Shown here in pieces: positions 35,241 through 46,177 of a stretch of DNA of 64,000 nucleotides (positions are counted from its first letter, which is position 1; every line of letters starts with the position of its first letter). The DNA lies in NCBI RefSeq assembly GCF_032854445.1, contig NC_088295.1, forward strand, positions 5,830,501 through 5,894,500. Direction: 5' to 3'. Made by a program: the position numbers and the translations under genes. This stretch comes from Liolophura sinensis (lineage: Eukaryota; Mollusca; Polyplacophora; Chitonida; Chitonidae). The notes below the pieces were generated by a model that was given only the letters and a program-made list of their open reading frames with translations, was not told the origin of the DNA and ran no database searches.

Positions 35241-35991
35241 TGTTACGACCCAAACTGTCTGTATTATAAAGAGCTGGCTTGTTCGAAATACACGACAGTT
35301 TAGCCGCACAAAAAAGTAACCAAAACCAGCAGATTTTATTTTACTACAATTTATTAGCTTAACAAGAACAGATAATAAGACTTATACAAATACTAAAGTA
35401 CTTAAGTTTAACAAGAAAGGATAGCAGTATCTATACAAATACTAAAGTACTTACGGTGTCAAGTCCAAACGAACGCATATATTCCACAATATATATACCA
35501 CACAGGCATAAATGCTCAGAGGCAAATTCACCAGAGGGAAAATCCACAGTATAACTGAGTGTACAACGAAATATACACAAAATTCCACACACAGGGTCCG
35601 TGTACTAATAAGCACTGTGTATACAAGAGCACAAATTAAACATACACGTTCAGACTGAACAAGTGCTCGGTAGAGATAGGATATAACAAAGCCAGAGGCT
35701 ATAGAGACACCAAAATTCAGCACAAAAGGCCTACTAAAGTAATACACAGCAAAAGCATCCAAACTCTCAATAATTCTCCTTTCTCCGTTCTCTGTTCTCC
35801 CCCGTCTTATATAGTCAGGTGGAATTGTCCAGAAAAAGAAAATTCCTGAACACTTGATGTAAACAAACAGGAACCGAACTGAGCGCATTCTGGAATATTC
35901 TAAAGTAGAGGCAGACAACACTCCCTGAACTTAGCATATGTAAACAGTGGCAAGCTGTATTTAGAAACTGACGGCAGTCGTGCACATAACA
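35241..35991 (+). mobile_element. Solo LTR, Ty3/Gypsy-like
   Basis: It begins TGTTACGACCC and ends CACATAACA, giving TGTTA/TAACA terminal inverted repeats and the usual TG..CA ends. The identical 4 bp attc flanks it at 35237-35240 and 35992-35995. A TATA element (tataaa) lies at 35265-35270, early in the LTR. A 50 bp tandem duplication (about 35356-35455, ending aaatactaaagtactta) lies inside. No gag-pol or second LTR is present, so it is probably the product of LTR-LTR recombination. A 156-residue minus-strand frame (35451-35921) lies wholly inside and has no recognised domain. The Gypsy assignment rests on the end sequence only. Confidence 0.75.
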
Positions 35992-35995
35992 ATTC

Positions 35996-36880
35996 TAAAA
36001 GATTTACCATTTTCATGACCATGGCGTGTGCGGCCTATACTCAAAATGTATCTAAAATGACGGTATGCGAAGTTTGGCTTGCTTTCAATGCCACATTTAC
36101 ATTTGTGTTAATTGTCACGATGTAAATTATTAACGAATAAATCGGTGATATGAAACTCTCATTAATACGGGATGAAAGGAAACTTGTTTTTGTACGCTAC
36201 AGCTTTAGCATATTGAAGATAGCACACTTGAAAAGTCGTCCTCGTCCTTTTGTTGTTTCGTTGTTTCGCTCTTTTGTATGTTTTATATAAATGAAAACTC
36301 GAGAGTACAAAAGGACGGAAGGAAAGCACGAAAGGGCGAGGCGAAAGTCCAAAATGGCGAGGTGGCAAAACCTCGTTTTACTTTGCACTGTCGTACCTTT
36401 GTTGCGTCCTTTCGAAATTTTGCCTCGCACTTTTGTCTCGTTCTTTCGTTGTTTCGTACTTTCGCATTAATTTCTGGTCTAAATAATCAGTAGAAAGACG
36501 AAAGTGTATCGGCTTCTATAGTTTCTTAGTTGTATCTCATTCCACTCAACACGGAGGTTGGTGTGGATAAGTATCCATGTTTGTTACATCAACATGGCGA
36601 GACTGAAAATATTTATGTTTGTATTCGACCTGGAAATCATTCACCGCCTACGAGTGAGATATTTAAATTGAACTGGCTGTCGTGCCTCTTATATGAACTG
36701 TCTGGCTCGCATCATTGAGAACGGCTAACTGCTTCTCTTTTACATGTTACCAGCTTCATTTGTTATTTATACAGTGATTCTTACATATTTCTTTAGAAGC
36801 CGGGAGTCCTATTTTCGGTTGTTTTAGAAAATGGTCTTGCGCTTATCTACTTTGAACGCCCCTTCATGGTCTGCAAACAA
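35996..36880. other. Non-coding, with a CGAAA/TTTCG-rich segment
   Basis: 36225-36475 is dominated by cgaaa and tttcg words that switch strand: T-rich (ttgtttcgttgtttcgctct), then A-rich (acgaaagggcgaggcgaaag), then T-rich again (gttctttcgttgtttcgtac). It could fold back on itself and may be a decayed MITE. Confidence 0.5.
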
Positions 36881-36888
36881 TATACTAA

Positions 36889-37168
36889 AGTAGTATACTG
36901 CGGTCAAAACGCGTCGGATTGAGGAGGGGGAATCGCCTGGGAGGCGTGATGTTGAGCTAGCGCTCCGTATACCTTATCACACCATAGCATAGCATAGCAT
37001 ACCGTACGGTATGGTACGACACGGCACGGCAAGGTACGGTATGGCACGGTACGGTGCGGCAGGTATGGTATCTGGTCGGCTTGTAGAGTTGAGTGTTGAG
37101 CTGTGGCGCGGCAAAACGGACCAATGGGTGGTTGGAATTGTCACGCTCGGATTTCCTTAAGTCACCTG
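36889..37168 (+). repeat. Left terminal inverted repeat of the Polinton
   Basis: It pairs with 41625-41797. Conserved blocks are the outer 30 bases and a segment around 37070-37165 (ggtcggcttgtagagttgag). Between them lies a (atagc)n/(ggtac)n/(ggcac)n tract at about 36980-37075 with no counterpart on the right. Confidence 0.85.
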
Positions 37169-37174
37169 ATGAGA

Positions 37175-38070
37175 CTACAGTCACTCTGATTTGTGGACCC
37201 CCTGCCGATACGAGCGTCCGCGAAGGTCGTTGGGATGCAAAGAGCCCCATCGCTAGCCTGAGCGACGTGGGACCCATGTAATTTCCCATCACCAACGCGG
37301 ACAGAGATACTTACTTGGACTTGGCCAACACCATGATGTACGTGATGGCCAAAATCGTTGACGGCGATGGAGGGGCGTTGGAGGCCGACAGGAGCGTAGG
37401 TTTGTGGCTGCATTCTCTGTGGCAACAGCTCGACGTCTCCCTAAACGACAAACTCCTCACCGCTTCCATCAACATGTACCCGCACCGTGCCTACCTGGAG
37501 ACGTTGTTGTCTTAGGGCGCGCAGGCCAAGAACACCCTGCTGTCCGCCGCCTTGTGGTAGACGGACGCAGCCGGAGCGTTTGACAGGATGGATGAGAGCA
37601 ACAGCGGATTTTAACAAACGACTGTAGCTCACCGCCGAAGTCGGTTGGTAGTCATGCTGGGGCGCCTTCACATCGACATGTTCCAGCAACGCCGTCTGCT
37701 GCTCAACAACGTGGCAGTCAGCATTCGACTCACCCCGTCCAGGACGCGTTTGCCTTGAGGTGAGGACAACCCTGACAACAAGACCCGCTTGGAGGAGGTG
37801 TTGGTTTGCGTGAGCAGGGTTCATATTGCCCAGCGGGGTTCATCCGGGGCATTTAAAAGCGTTGGACAAACCCCTGCCAAGTATCCCATCCGACGCGTGC
37901 TGACCAAGTATTTCCCCCTGCCCAAAGACCACACCCTCATCAAGGAGCAAAACCCGTTTCTGGGTAGTTTACCGACACGTTTGGTGGTGGAATGCGTGAG
38001 CAACACGGCCTTTGACGGGAGCTACGATGAAAACCCTTTTGTGTTACGCCGATTTCGACAATTATAGAAG
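37175..38070 (+). pseudogene. Polinton major capsid protein remnant (F54H12.2-like)
   Basis: The conceptual translation resembles the family annotated in invertebrate genomes as 'uncharacterized protein F54H12.2-like', which corresponds to the Polinton/Maverick double jelly-roll major capsid protein. Recognisable stretches fall at about 37185-37280, 37300-37515, 37520-37740 and 37790-38065. They are separated by several in-frame stops (for example near 37279, 37513 and 37558) and at least two frame changes, and the C-terminal part of the family is not recognisable. No initiator region is evident. It cannot encode a full capsid protein. Assignment is from remembered family features, not from a search. 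Confidence 0.75.
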
Positions 38071-38094
38071 TACACAAAAGCCGAAACGTGCTCT

Positions 38095-38510
38095 GTGACT
38101 TTGCCAGGTAAACACTATGGACGGCGCAACTGCGACGAACCCTATAAGTTGCCCGGGCCGTGTCTATGCGGGGATGTTTATGCTGGGGACCATTTTCCTC
38201 ACCGAGTGACTGACGGACCCTGGGCCTGCGTCATCAACACGAACACGTGCCTCCGCTCGGGGCAACTGAGTGGCCGTCTCCATTGACGTGTGCCCGAACC
38301 CACCACGTCTCCGAGGGAGAATACTTTGATTCTTACGGACTGCCATCCCTCCACGCTGTTATCACCGCTTGGCTCAACCGGAGAACACACCAGTCTGGAC
38401 ACATTTGTGTTACTTAACTCAGCGGGCTCGAGGCTGTCCCATTGACGCTATTATACATACGTTCCACGCGTAGTGCACGGCTTACGATAACGATTTAATG
38501 GTATTCTACT
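38095..38510 (+). pseudogene. Polinton adenain-like cysteine protease remnant
   Basis: Fragments in two frames recall the Polinton protease related to the adenovirus maturation protease: a region that should contain the catalytic His-Trp but has Pro-Trp, a Glu-Tyr-Phe-Asp-Ser-Tyr-Gly segment near 38320, and a C-terminal R-A-R-G-like block near 38425. Stops and frame changes interrupt it throughout. It lies directly after the capsid remnant on the same strand. The match is short, so confidence is moderate. Confidence 0.5.
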
Positions 38511-38917
38511 GGGTTGGCCGCCAGTTTGGGGTTCAACCCACGCTTTTTTATCACTCAACCAGCCAGCTGGTGGTAATAACTTTCCGTGTTTTCCTATTCG
38601 ACCTGTATTAACCCCGTTCTATGAATGAAAGGTCAAATGATGAGATGACACTCGCATACAGTGTGTTTGACTTACATTTATTTCGCCTTCGCGGCAACAC
38701 AAAAGGTCATGGTATAACAGTCAGTGGCAGTCAGGTCGAATGTCCAAGTAAGTGGTGCTCATGCCGTCTGGCAGTACTTTACGCTTCCCGTAAAAATAAG
38801 TCAAAGAATCTTTGTGGTGCGTGCAGGAATACTTGTTGTTTCCGCGCATATATATAGGCATACCTTGGTTCACTCCACTCGCCTTTTGATGGTTGCTCAA
38901 CAGGTATACGTCCTTGT

Positions 38918-39502
38918 TCACAACCTGAGTACTAACGGCTTTGCAGGAGAGTCTGTATTTTCTATTCGACTCCCCGCCGTAACAATAGTATGTCTTTGAA
39001 CACAAGCTGATTGTAGCGTCAACGGTCCATTCGACTTTGAGGAGCCCCGGAGTGCGTTTATCGGAGTGCGTTTATCATAGTCGTCGCGTCGGGGCAACCA
39101 CTTGTTCAGCCGCATAGTGGAAACATAGCGCTGCGGACTGCGATGGATGAGTTGAGTGGAGTAAAAGCTCTTCATGGGGACGAGTTGGTGCACTTGAATG
39201 TTCTCGTCGAATAGGCTCTCGACGGTGTCCAGCGCACTGAGAGGAACATAGCGGAAATGCCAGGGCTCCAACTCTACCGTCTCCAGATAAGCTCGGTGGT
39301 GATGTCGGACCTGGTTCTCGCAATCTTTCGGGTTGGCCCTGCCCAGATGCACGGCCAAACACCGAAGTAAACACAAATGGTCCCTGTAAGGTCCATGACT
39401 CCCTCTCACTAACGCATGGAGTCCCTTGTTATCCTCCAGGTAGAGCCGCACCGATGGGCTGATCGTGTATCTTGTGGACAACACATTAGTCAGGAGATCC
39501 AC
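38918..39502 (-). pseudogene. Polinton protein-primed DNA polymerase B, N-terminal fragment
   Basis: A 194-residue open frame on the minus strand carries a C-L-L-R-C-L-A-V-H motif with the spacing seen near the N-terminal part of Polinton polymerase B proteins, followed by a segment resembling 'leucine-rich, then E-x-L-F-x-x-N-I-x-V'. None of the catalytic palm motifs is present, so only the non-catalytic start survives. Opposite orientation to the capsid and protease remnants is usual for the polymerase in these elements. It is open but clearly partial, and could instead be another Polinton gene. Confidence 0.5.
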
Positions 39503-39564
39503 CGTCCATTTGGTTCGCCGGCAGGCTCAGCAGCCTGAGTACATCCTCTATATACTTTATACTA

Positions 39565-39650
39565 TACTTGTTTTCTATGCTATGCTATGCTGTGCTACGC
39601 TACTCTATGCTATGCTATGATATGCCATGCCACGCCACGCTACCAGCCAG
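39565..39650 (+). repeat. Pentanucleotide-rich tract (ctatg)n
   Basis: Runs of ctatgctatgctatgctgtg and related words grade into ccatgccacgccacgctacc. The same words in inverted sense occur in the left terminal repeat at 36985-37010. Confidence 0.7.
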
Positions 39651-39774
39651 CCAGCCGGTCAGCACGGCCAACACTGCCGTCAGATCGGTGGACATCCAGG
39701 CCGACACCGGCGCGCTCAGCAGCCCGACTGCAGCTTCATGTGCAGTTGGTGTGTACGCTGTTTACTTCGTTATA

Positions 39775-40055
39775 CTGCACCACTCCATGACACACCACGT
39801 ACTATACTTCACTATACCACATTACACTTCAGTACATTTATACTACACTACACCAGTGAAGTACATCAGAGCGCAGTGTAGCACTGTGTAGTGTAGTACA
39901 CAGTGTAGCGTAGTGTGGTGTAGTCTGTGATATAGTGCAGTGTGTTATGTAGTGTTGTCTGTTATTCAGCATACTGCACAGTATAGTATAGCTATAGTAT
40001 AATATAGTATAGTATACTGTATGGTATTGTATCCTGTATAGTATAGTACTTTTGT
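39775..40055. repeat. Strand-switching 5 bp repeat (cacta then tagtg)
   Basis: To about 39855 the sequence is built of ctaca/cacta words (ttatactacactacaccagt). After about 39870 it is built of tagtg/gtgta words (actgtgtagtgtagtacaca), grading into (tatag)n. The halves are imperfect reverse complements and could form a long hairpin. Confidence 0.75.
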
Positions 40056-40338
40056 TTTTTGTTACAGTATACTTCAATATTTTGTGTGATAGGGATGTCC
40101 AGAGAGGTAATCCTTGGGGATTACAGAGCGTGGCTTGGTGCATAGAGTTATATATGCACTTTTTGTTGACCTTTCCTATATATTATAATTTCCTCTATAA
40201 AGGCCTACACAGAACGCGCGTAACAGATGAGACTAATGTATAATATAGCATTTTGGACGTGCACCAAATGTAAAGTTGATCAGCGATGGCTTATTGAGAT
40301 GTATGTCGTGTAGGAGTCAAATGGCTCCCGTTCTAATA

Positions 40339-40439
40339 TATTTATTTATTTGTTTGATTGGTGTTTTACGCCGTACTCAACAATATTTCAACTGAAAAAA
40401 CCGGGGAAACCGACGACCATCCACAGGTTGCTGACAGAC
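40339..40439 (-). mobile_element. SINE family 2 fragment in the Polinton
   Basis: On + it reads tttatttgtttgattggtgt, ttacgccgtactcaacaata and ccatccacaggttgctgaca. It is flanked by ccgttctaatata (40328-40340) and ccgttgtaatata (40440-40452), a 13 bp duplication with one mismatch. A paralogous copy of the flank at 41478-41490 lacks the SINE. Confidence 0.82.
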
Positions 40440-40695
<256 letters not shown>

Positions 40696-40955
40696 TACAA
40701 CTACTATATATTTTCTCCCTTGTTGTCAAGGAAAAATAACTATTCTGCGCTCAGTAACTAACTTTTCGCACATTTAAACAATTATAATTCATCACTCACT
40801 TCATCAAGATCTTTATTATTTCTTCTTTTCTGATGCCCTTTGTCGCATTCAGAATTTCTCATTTCTAATTTTTAGTATTCTCTCGTTCTTTGTTATCACC
40901 AGAAGCTTCCTTTTCCCTTGTTGCGACAACCACTCTGTCACCATCTTTGGGTAAC

Positions 40956-41296
40956 AGACATCGGTAAAAATAACAGACCGGCCCGGTCATAGCACAGTTG
41001 ATAGAGCGTCCTCTTCGGGAGCGGTAGATCAAGGATCAATCCTGGGTCGAGTCACACCTAAGACTTTAAAAGAGGAAGTTGTAAATTCCTCCCTTGGCCG
41101 TCAGCATGAAGGGGATAGTGCAGCGACTGGTTGACCCGTTTCAGTATAATGGCTCGGGCGGGGCAGCATACTTGCCTTCGGTAAGTCGTCTCAGTGAAGC
41201 AGCCCTAGATGAAAGAGCGGTGAAAATCCGTCCTGCGTCGTCATATGACTGAAAAATTGTTGAGTACGACGTTAAACCCCAAGCACTCACTCACTT
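40956..41296 (+). mobile_element. tRNA-derived SINE, family 1, full length, 10 bp target duplication
   Basis: The head carries an A-box-like tagcacagttgatagagcg (near 40988) and a B-box-like area (near 41030-41065), then a body matching the window-start copy and a (cact)n tail at 41284-41295. The exact decamer tttgggtaac flanks it at 40946-40955 and 41297-41306. Confidence 0.88.
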
Positions 41297-41477
41297 TTTG
41301 GGTAACCTACTTGAAGAATGAACGGACAAACAAACAAGGTCTGTAGCTCTTGGAATATTGGTGTTGCAGACTTCGGTAAATCTTTTATGCCGGCATCATA
41401 CATAGAGCATTCACTATAAACAGCGTCATCTATCATGTCTCTTCCACGTTAATTAACTACATGTGTTTTAATGCTGT

Positions 41478-41589
41478 CCGTTGTAATATACACCGAATAC
41501 ATATATACGTATATAACGAATGGTACATATGCATTTAGTATGATCTGCATCTCTCGATGGAGACGTGGAGGTATTACTCATGTATTGGC
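41478..41589 (+). repeat. Direct repeat within the Polinton, copy 2
   Basis: Counterpart of 40440-40562. It lacks both the SINE on its left and the (TA)n run on its right and abuts the right terminal repeat. Confidence 0.85.
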
Positions 41590-41624
41590 TACACACTAAT
41601 GCAAAAGCACGCATGCAATAATTA

Positions 41625-41797
41625 GGTGGCTTAAGCAAACCCGAGCGGGACAATCCAACCCACCCACTGCACTGGCCCGTTTTGACGCGTCACAGCTCGA
41701 CACTCAACTCTACAAGCCGACCAGATAGCATACAGAGCGAGGGCTCGATGACACGCCTCATAAGGTATCCGACACATTTTGACCGCAGTACACTACT
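41625..41797 (-). repeat. Right terminal inverted repeat of the Polinton
   Basis: Its reverse complement matches the left terminus in the outer 30 bases and again through ggtcggcttgtagagttgag to the gcttaagccacct area. This is the shorter of the two termini. Confidence 0.85.
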
Positions 41798-41803
41798 TAC
41801 GAA

Positions 41804-44060
41804 TGTGGGACTAGACGCCTAAGTTAATGCGGCCGTGCCATATTACCGCCTTAGTTCAGCTTTGCATTTTGCATTTTTCGAGTTCGCATTGCAGAATAAA
41901 TGAATGATTGCTAAGCCATTGCCAAACCGTCTTATGGAGTGTGGCACATATAGTACCTCACCTGAAGAGGTTTTATACCATTATCAATCGAGTAGGAGGC
42001 ATTGGCAGTACTTCGTAAACCGGTACAGTTAACCCACTGGCGTAGGAAGAGCCGGGAAGGAGGACGGGTGAGGGGCGGATATGGAACAGCATGTGTTCTG
42101 ACCCCTACCCCACTTTTCTACCAAGCCGTATAAAAGAAGACACCACAGTGAATGTTCATTGCTTTCTTCACTGTTTTGAAACGGATGTTAATACATTTCT
42201 TTTAATTTGTTCAAACAAATTTACGCACTGTAATTTTATTGGTCAGAAATTTTAACGTTCATGCCGTCATGTCGTCAAGTTGTCGTCAAGTTTTGTGATT
42301 TGCAAAATTGGGCAATATAACTCAGCATTCAGACGGAGTAAAAATTCAATTTTATGAATTCCTCGGGAAGGACTCTTATCCTCCTGCACCCAGCTAATTT
42401 CAGTGCAGTATTTGCCCTATTTTATGGCATATTTTCACCGAGACGTTAACACCTAGAAATGATTCTAATTGTTTATGAAGCCACGTCTTCATGATTTCTA
42501 TCACAAAGAACGTTAGAATAGAAACATCGAGTTTACGTAGGATTTTATCATAATGCTGGATAGGAATTCCCTTATACGATTTTATGGGTGCCCATACAAG
42601 TAGCTCCCGTTCAGATGATCTCCATCTTAGCACACAAATTTCCAATATTTAAAGTTAAAGGCTCGGTACATCTGTTCATATTTAATGTAATTGGTCGAAA
42701 AGGCATTTAGAACGTGTCTTTGGAGTCTGGAATCTCGGAGCTTACGCGGCGGGGCGGCCCCTGGAACCTCGCCTCGCTGGTTGGCATGATGCCTCACCTC
42801 CTCCACTCCAACTTTTCATTTCCTTCGAGCGCCCCTGTAACAGTAAAGCCTGGCATTCTCATACCATTGTCTGTCGTGTTTGGGGACATTGGTAGGTAAA
42901 GTTAACCGCCAGGTCCGACTTTCTCGTGTCTTTTTCAGTCGTGTTGGGGAAATTGGTAGTACGTCACGTGAACACGTACAGCAAAGTGCAAGGTCCGATA
43001 TTCCATTACCACTGTCAGTAGTGTTTGGACCACTTCTGGTAAATCGTGTTGGGAGGATTGACCAGTTTAGGCTGACAGGTGAAGTTAACCGTCAGGGCAA
43101 ACATTTTTGTCGGCCATGTGGTACATTGGTATTACGTTAAGTGAACAGGTAATCCATATTATCAGGTGTGACATTCCCACATCATCGCCAGTGACTCAAA
43201 CACCTTTTTGTTTATGGCGAGCCCAATCCCCAATCCCCTGTACAGGTGGCGGTGGTAGAAATATCCCTAATAAACTGTAACCATACAATTAACGTTTAAA
43301 CTCCTAGCAACGGTACAAATGCATCATTATAATTGATTTCAATTAACAACTTGCAGATACACATGTGAAGTGAATGTGATAAACATCTGACGTGAATGCG
43401 ATACACCTTAATTGTCATCACCAGTTTTATGACACTCACAAAGTAGACTAATGTTAAGTAAACGTATCTTTGTTTATGTGATTATTGAGAAAAGTTTTGT
43501 GATAATTCGCCTGTGAGTTATGGAAACGTTTCAGCTGTGTTTTAATCGTGATACCTCTTAACTATCACGCCTGTGCCTCTCGTTTCCTGCTTATCAAGTC
43601 TGTCACTCATAAAGGTGCCGCCACATGGGTTTCTCGTGGTGCATGCCAGTAAGCGAGCTGGGAAGTAGGAATTTAAGACAAGCCTCCACATAGACACCCA
43701 GACAAGGAGCTAAGAGCTCTGACTTCCGTTTGCTATCGACAAGGATTGATTTGGTCAACGGAAAGCTCTTGACTGTAACACAACATAAAGGAATATTTGT
43801 CCAACCCCGCAACCTACACACACCGTATAAATGTGGCTCAGATAAAACAGGTAAAAACGTGAGTTTTTATCAAAAGCTTGCAGTCACATGGTTTCAGCTG
43901 TTTTCAAGTGCGGTGGTGCTCCCTCTTTCGTTACTATTTACTTTGATCATTTGACGGCACACTGGGTATGGTACACCGCGGTTCCCATGAGAAATGATAT
44001 TCTCTGTTCACAATGAGTTGCTATCTAGACGCTACTTTTTCGCCAGGGCATATTCCATTC
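41804..44060. other. Mostly unique non-coding sequence
   Basis: A degenerate repeat with tcgtgttggggaaattgg-like words occurs at about 42865-43140. No domain-bearing frame was found. An acceptor-like ttccattctcttag ends at 44065, seven bases before the GPCR start codon, so a 5' untranslated exon may lie upstream. Confidence 0.5.
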
Positions 44061-44072
44061 TCTTAGTGCTCC

Positions 44073-44563
44073 ATGAACAACCATGGTCAGCGAGCTCTCG
44101 GCGTCGCCTGGAAGCGCTTAAAAACGGTCAACATGCCCTCCATGTCCTGGGTCTCCCCCACCCCTGAGGACCTCGGGGGCACTTCTGTCTCCACAGACAA
44201 CGCCACTGACGTCCTGATCATCTTGAGCGCCAGTGACGTTCTGCCTGAGGACTTCACTGTCGCCGTAAAGGTGCTGTTTATCGTGCTGTACGCCGTGATC
44301 ATTGTATTAGCTCTGCTCGGGAACACGGCGCTCGTCTTTGTCGTCCTCACCAACCCTGCCATGAGAAACGTCACCCACACCTTCCTGGTGTCTCTGGCCG
44401 CAAGTGACATACTGATAGCCGTCTGGAACATGCCTTTTCAGCTCTCCTTCTACGTCCACAACGAGTGGCTCCTCGGAGAATTCATGTGTAAATTCACCAG
44501 CTACTTGCAGGGCGTCAACATCGTGTCCAGCACATTCGCCCTTACGGGAATAGCTTTTGAGAG
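44073..44563 (+). CDS. Peptide GPCR (rhodopsin family), exon 1: N-terminus to TM3
   Basis: This is a cell-surface receptor that should couple peptide binding to G proteins. The first ATG in frame is at 44073; a second at 44131 is possible. The extracellular N-terminus has a glycosylation site (NAT). TM1 contains GNTALVFVVL, TM2 contains LVSLAASDILIAVWNMP, extracellular loop 1 has NEW, and the TM3 Cys (FMCKF) is followed by a Q-G-V-N-I-V-S-S-T helix. The exon ends inside the ERF triad codon at GAGAG/gttcgt. MPFQL in TM2 and the ERFYAICHP join are typical of the group that includes orexin, QRFP, CCK/sulfakinin and allatotropin receptors. The ligand cannot be named from sequence alone. Confidence 0.92.
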
Positions 44564-46177
44564 GTTCGTAATTCTGTTCCTATTTCCAAAATTAATGTCA
44601 ATCCAACATTAATATAAGCGTATAAACCTACTTTTGACATCTTCTGTAATATATTTTACCACGTGATAACCAGCTTGTTATTGTGTCTTCCATCAATTCA
44701 TATGCCTATGTGTCGACAGAGCCATTAATGTTGTATCTCATGAATGGATGTGTCCTCAAGTAAACTAGGTGTTAATGTTGTATCTCATGAATAGATGTGT
44801 CATCAAGTAAACCAGGTGTTAATGTTGTATCTCATGAATGGATGTGTCCTCAAGTAAACCAGGTGTTAATGTTGTATCTCATGAATGGATGTGTCCTCAA
44901 GTAAACTAGGTGTTAATGTTGTATCTCATGAATGGATGTGTCCTCAAGTAAACTAGGTGTTAATGTTGTATCTCATGAATGGATGTGTCCTCAAGTAAAC
45001 TAGGTGTTAATGTTGTATCTCATGAATGGATGTGTCCTCAGGTAAACTAGGTGTTAATGTTGTATCTCATGAATGGATGTGTCCTCAAGTAAACTAGGTG
45101 TTAATGTTGTATCTCATGAATGGATGTGTCCTCAAGTAAACTAGGTGTTAATGTTGTATCTCATGAATGGATGTGTCCTCAAGTAAACTAGGTGTTAATG
45201 TTGTATCTCATGAATGGATGTGTCCTCAGGTAAACTAGGTGTTAATATTGTTTGCATGAATGTTCATAGTATCTTTCTATATATAGATCTCTAACTACAT
45301 ACACATTGTCTGACATGGACAGATTTGTCCTTGTTTGACCCGGGTGATGGTATAGCCTGACACTGACAGACATGTCCTTGTTTGACCCAGGTACTGGTAT
45401 TCTCTGTCATGGACTTTATTTGGACAAGGTAAGGCTTTTGTCTGCCATGGACAGATTTGTCCTTGTGTGACCCAGGCATTGGTATAGCCTGACATTGACA
45501 GATATGTCCTTGTTTGACCCAAGTATTGGTATTGCCTGTCATAGACAGATATGTCCTTGTTTGACCCAGCTAAAGGTATTGTCTGTCATGTACAGATATG
45601 TCCTTGTTTGACCCAGGTGATGGTATAGCCTGACATTGACAGACACGTCCTTGTTTGATCCAGTTAATGGTATTGTCTGCCATGCACAGATATGCCCTTG
45701 TTTGACCCAGGTAATAGTAATACCTGTCATGGACAGATATGTCCTTGTTTAGCCCAGTTAATGGTAATACCTGTCATGGACAGATATGTCCTTGTTTGGC
45801 CCAGGTATTGGTATTGCCGGTCACGAAAAGATATGTCCTTGCTCGACCCAGGTAATGGTTTTGTATGTCACGTACAGATATGTCCTTGTTTGACCCAGAA
45901 GATGGTATAGCCTGACATTGACAGACACGTCCTTGTTTGATCCAGTTAATGGTATTGTCTGCCATGCACAGATATGCCCTTGTTTGACCCAGGTATTGGT
46001 ATTGCCTGTCCTTATTTGAACTAGCTGTTAGTATTGTCTCTCATTAATGAATGCCTTCATTGGACCGATATGCCCTTATACAAACCAGCTTTCAATATTG
46101 TCTCCTGTGAACTGGTGAGTCTTTGTGTGTACCGGCTCAGGATAGCGTATCTCATGAATGATCATCTTTTTCTTTAG
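44564..46177 (+). other. 1.6 kb intron of the peptide GPCR (phase 2)
   Basis: It runs from gttcgt at 44564 to ctttttctttag at 46177. The split Arg codon (AG/G) restores the frame, and the 1161 base coding sum is divisible by three. About 1.4 kb of it is a 47 bp satellite. Confidence 0.9.
44735..46150 (+). repeat. 47 bp satellite in the GPCR intron, two subfamilies
   Basis: Subfamily 1 (44735-45255) has about 11 nearly identical units with gtgttaatgttgtatctcat and gaatggatgtgtcctcaag. Subfamily 2 (45300-46020) has about 15 more diverged units with gacagatatgtccttgtttg and acccaggtaatggtattgc. Both are exactly 47 bp and align to each other (tgtcct, ccaggt, aatg, attg and tcatg in the same order), so they share an ancestor. 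The last bases before the acceptor (gtatctcatgaatgatcat) also match subfamily 1. Confidence 0.9.

Noticed and set aside
35451-35921. 156-residue hydrophobic minus-strand protein
   Set aside because: Lies wholly inside a solo LTR with clear ends and target duplication; no family recognised.
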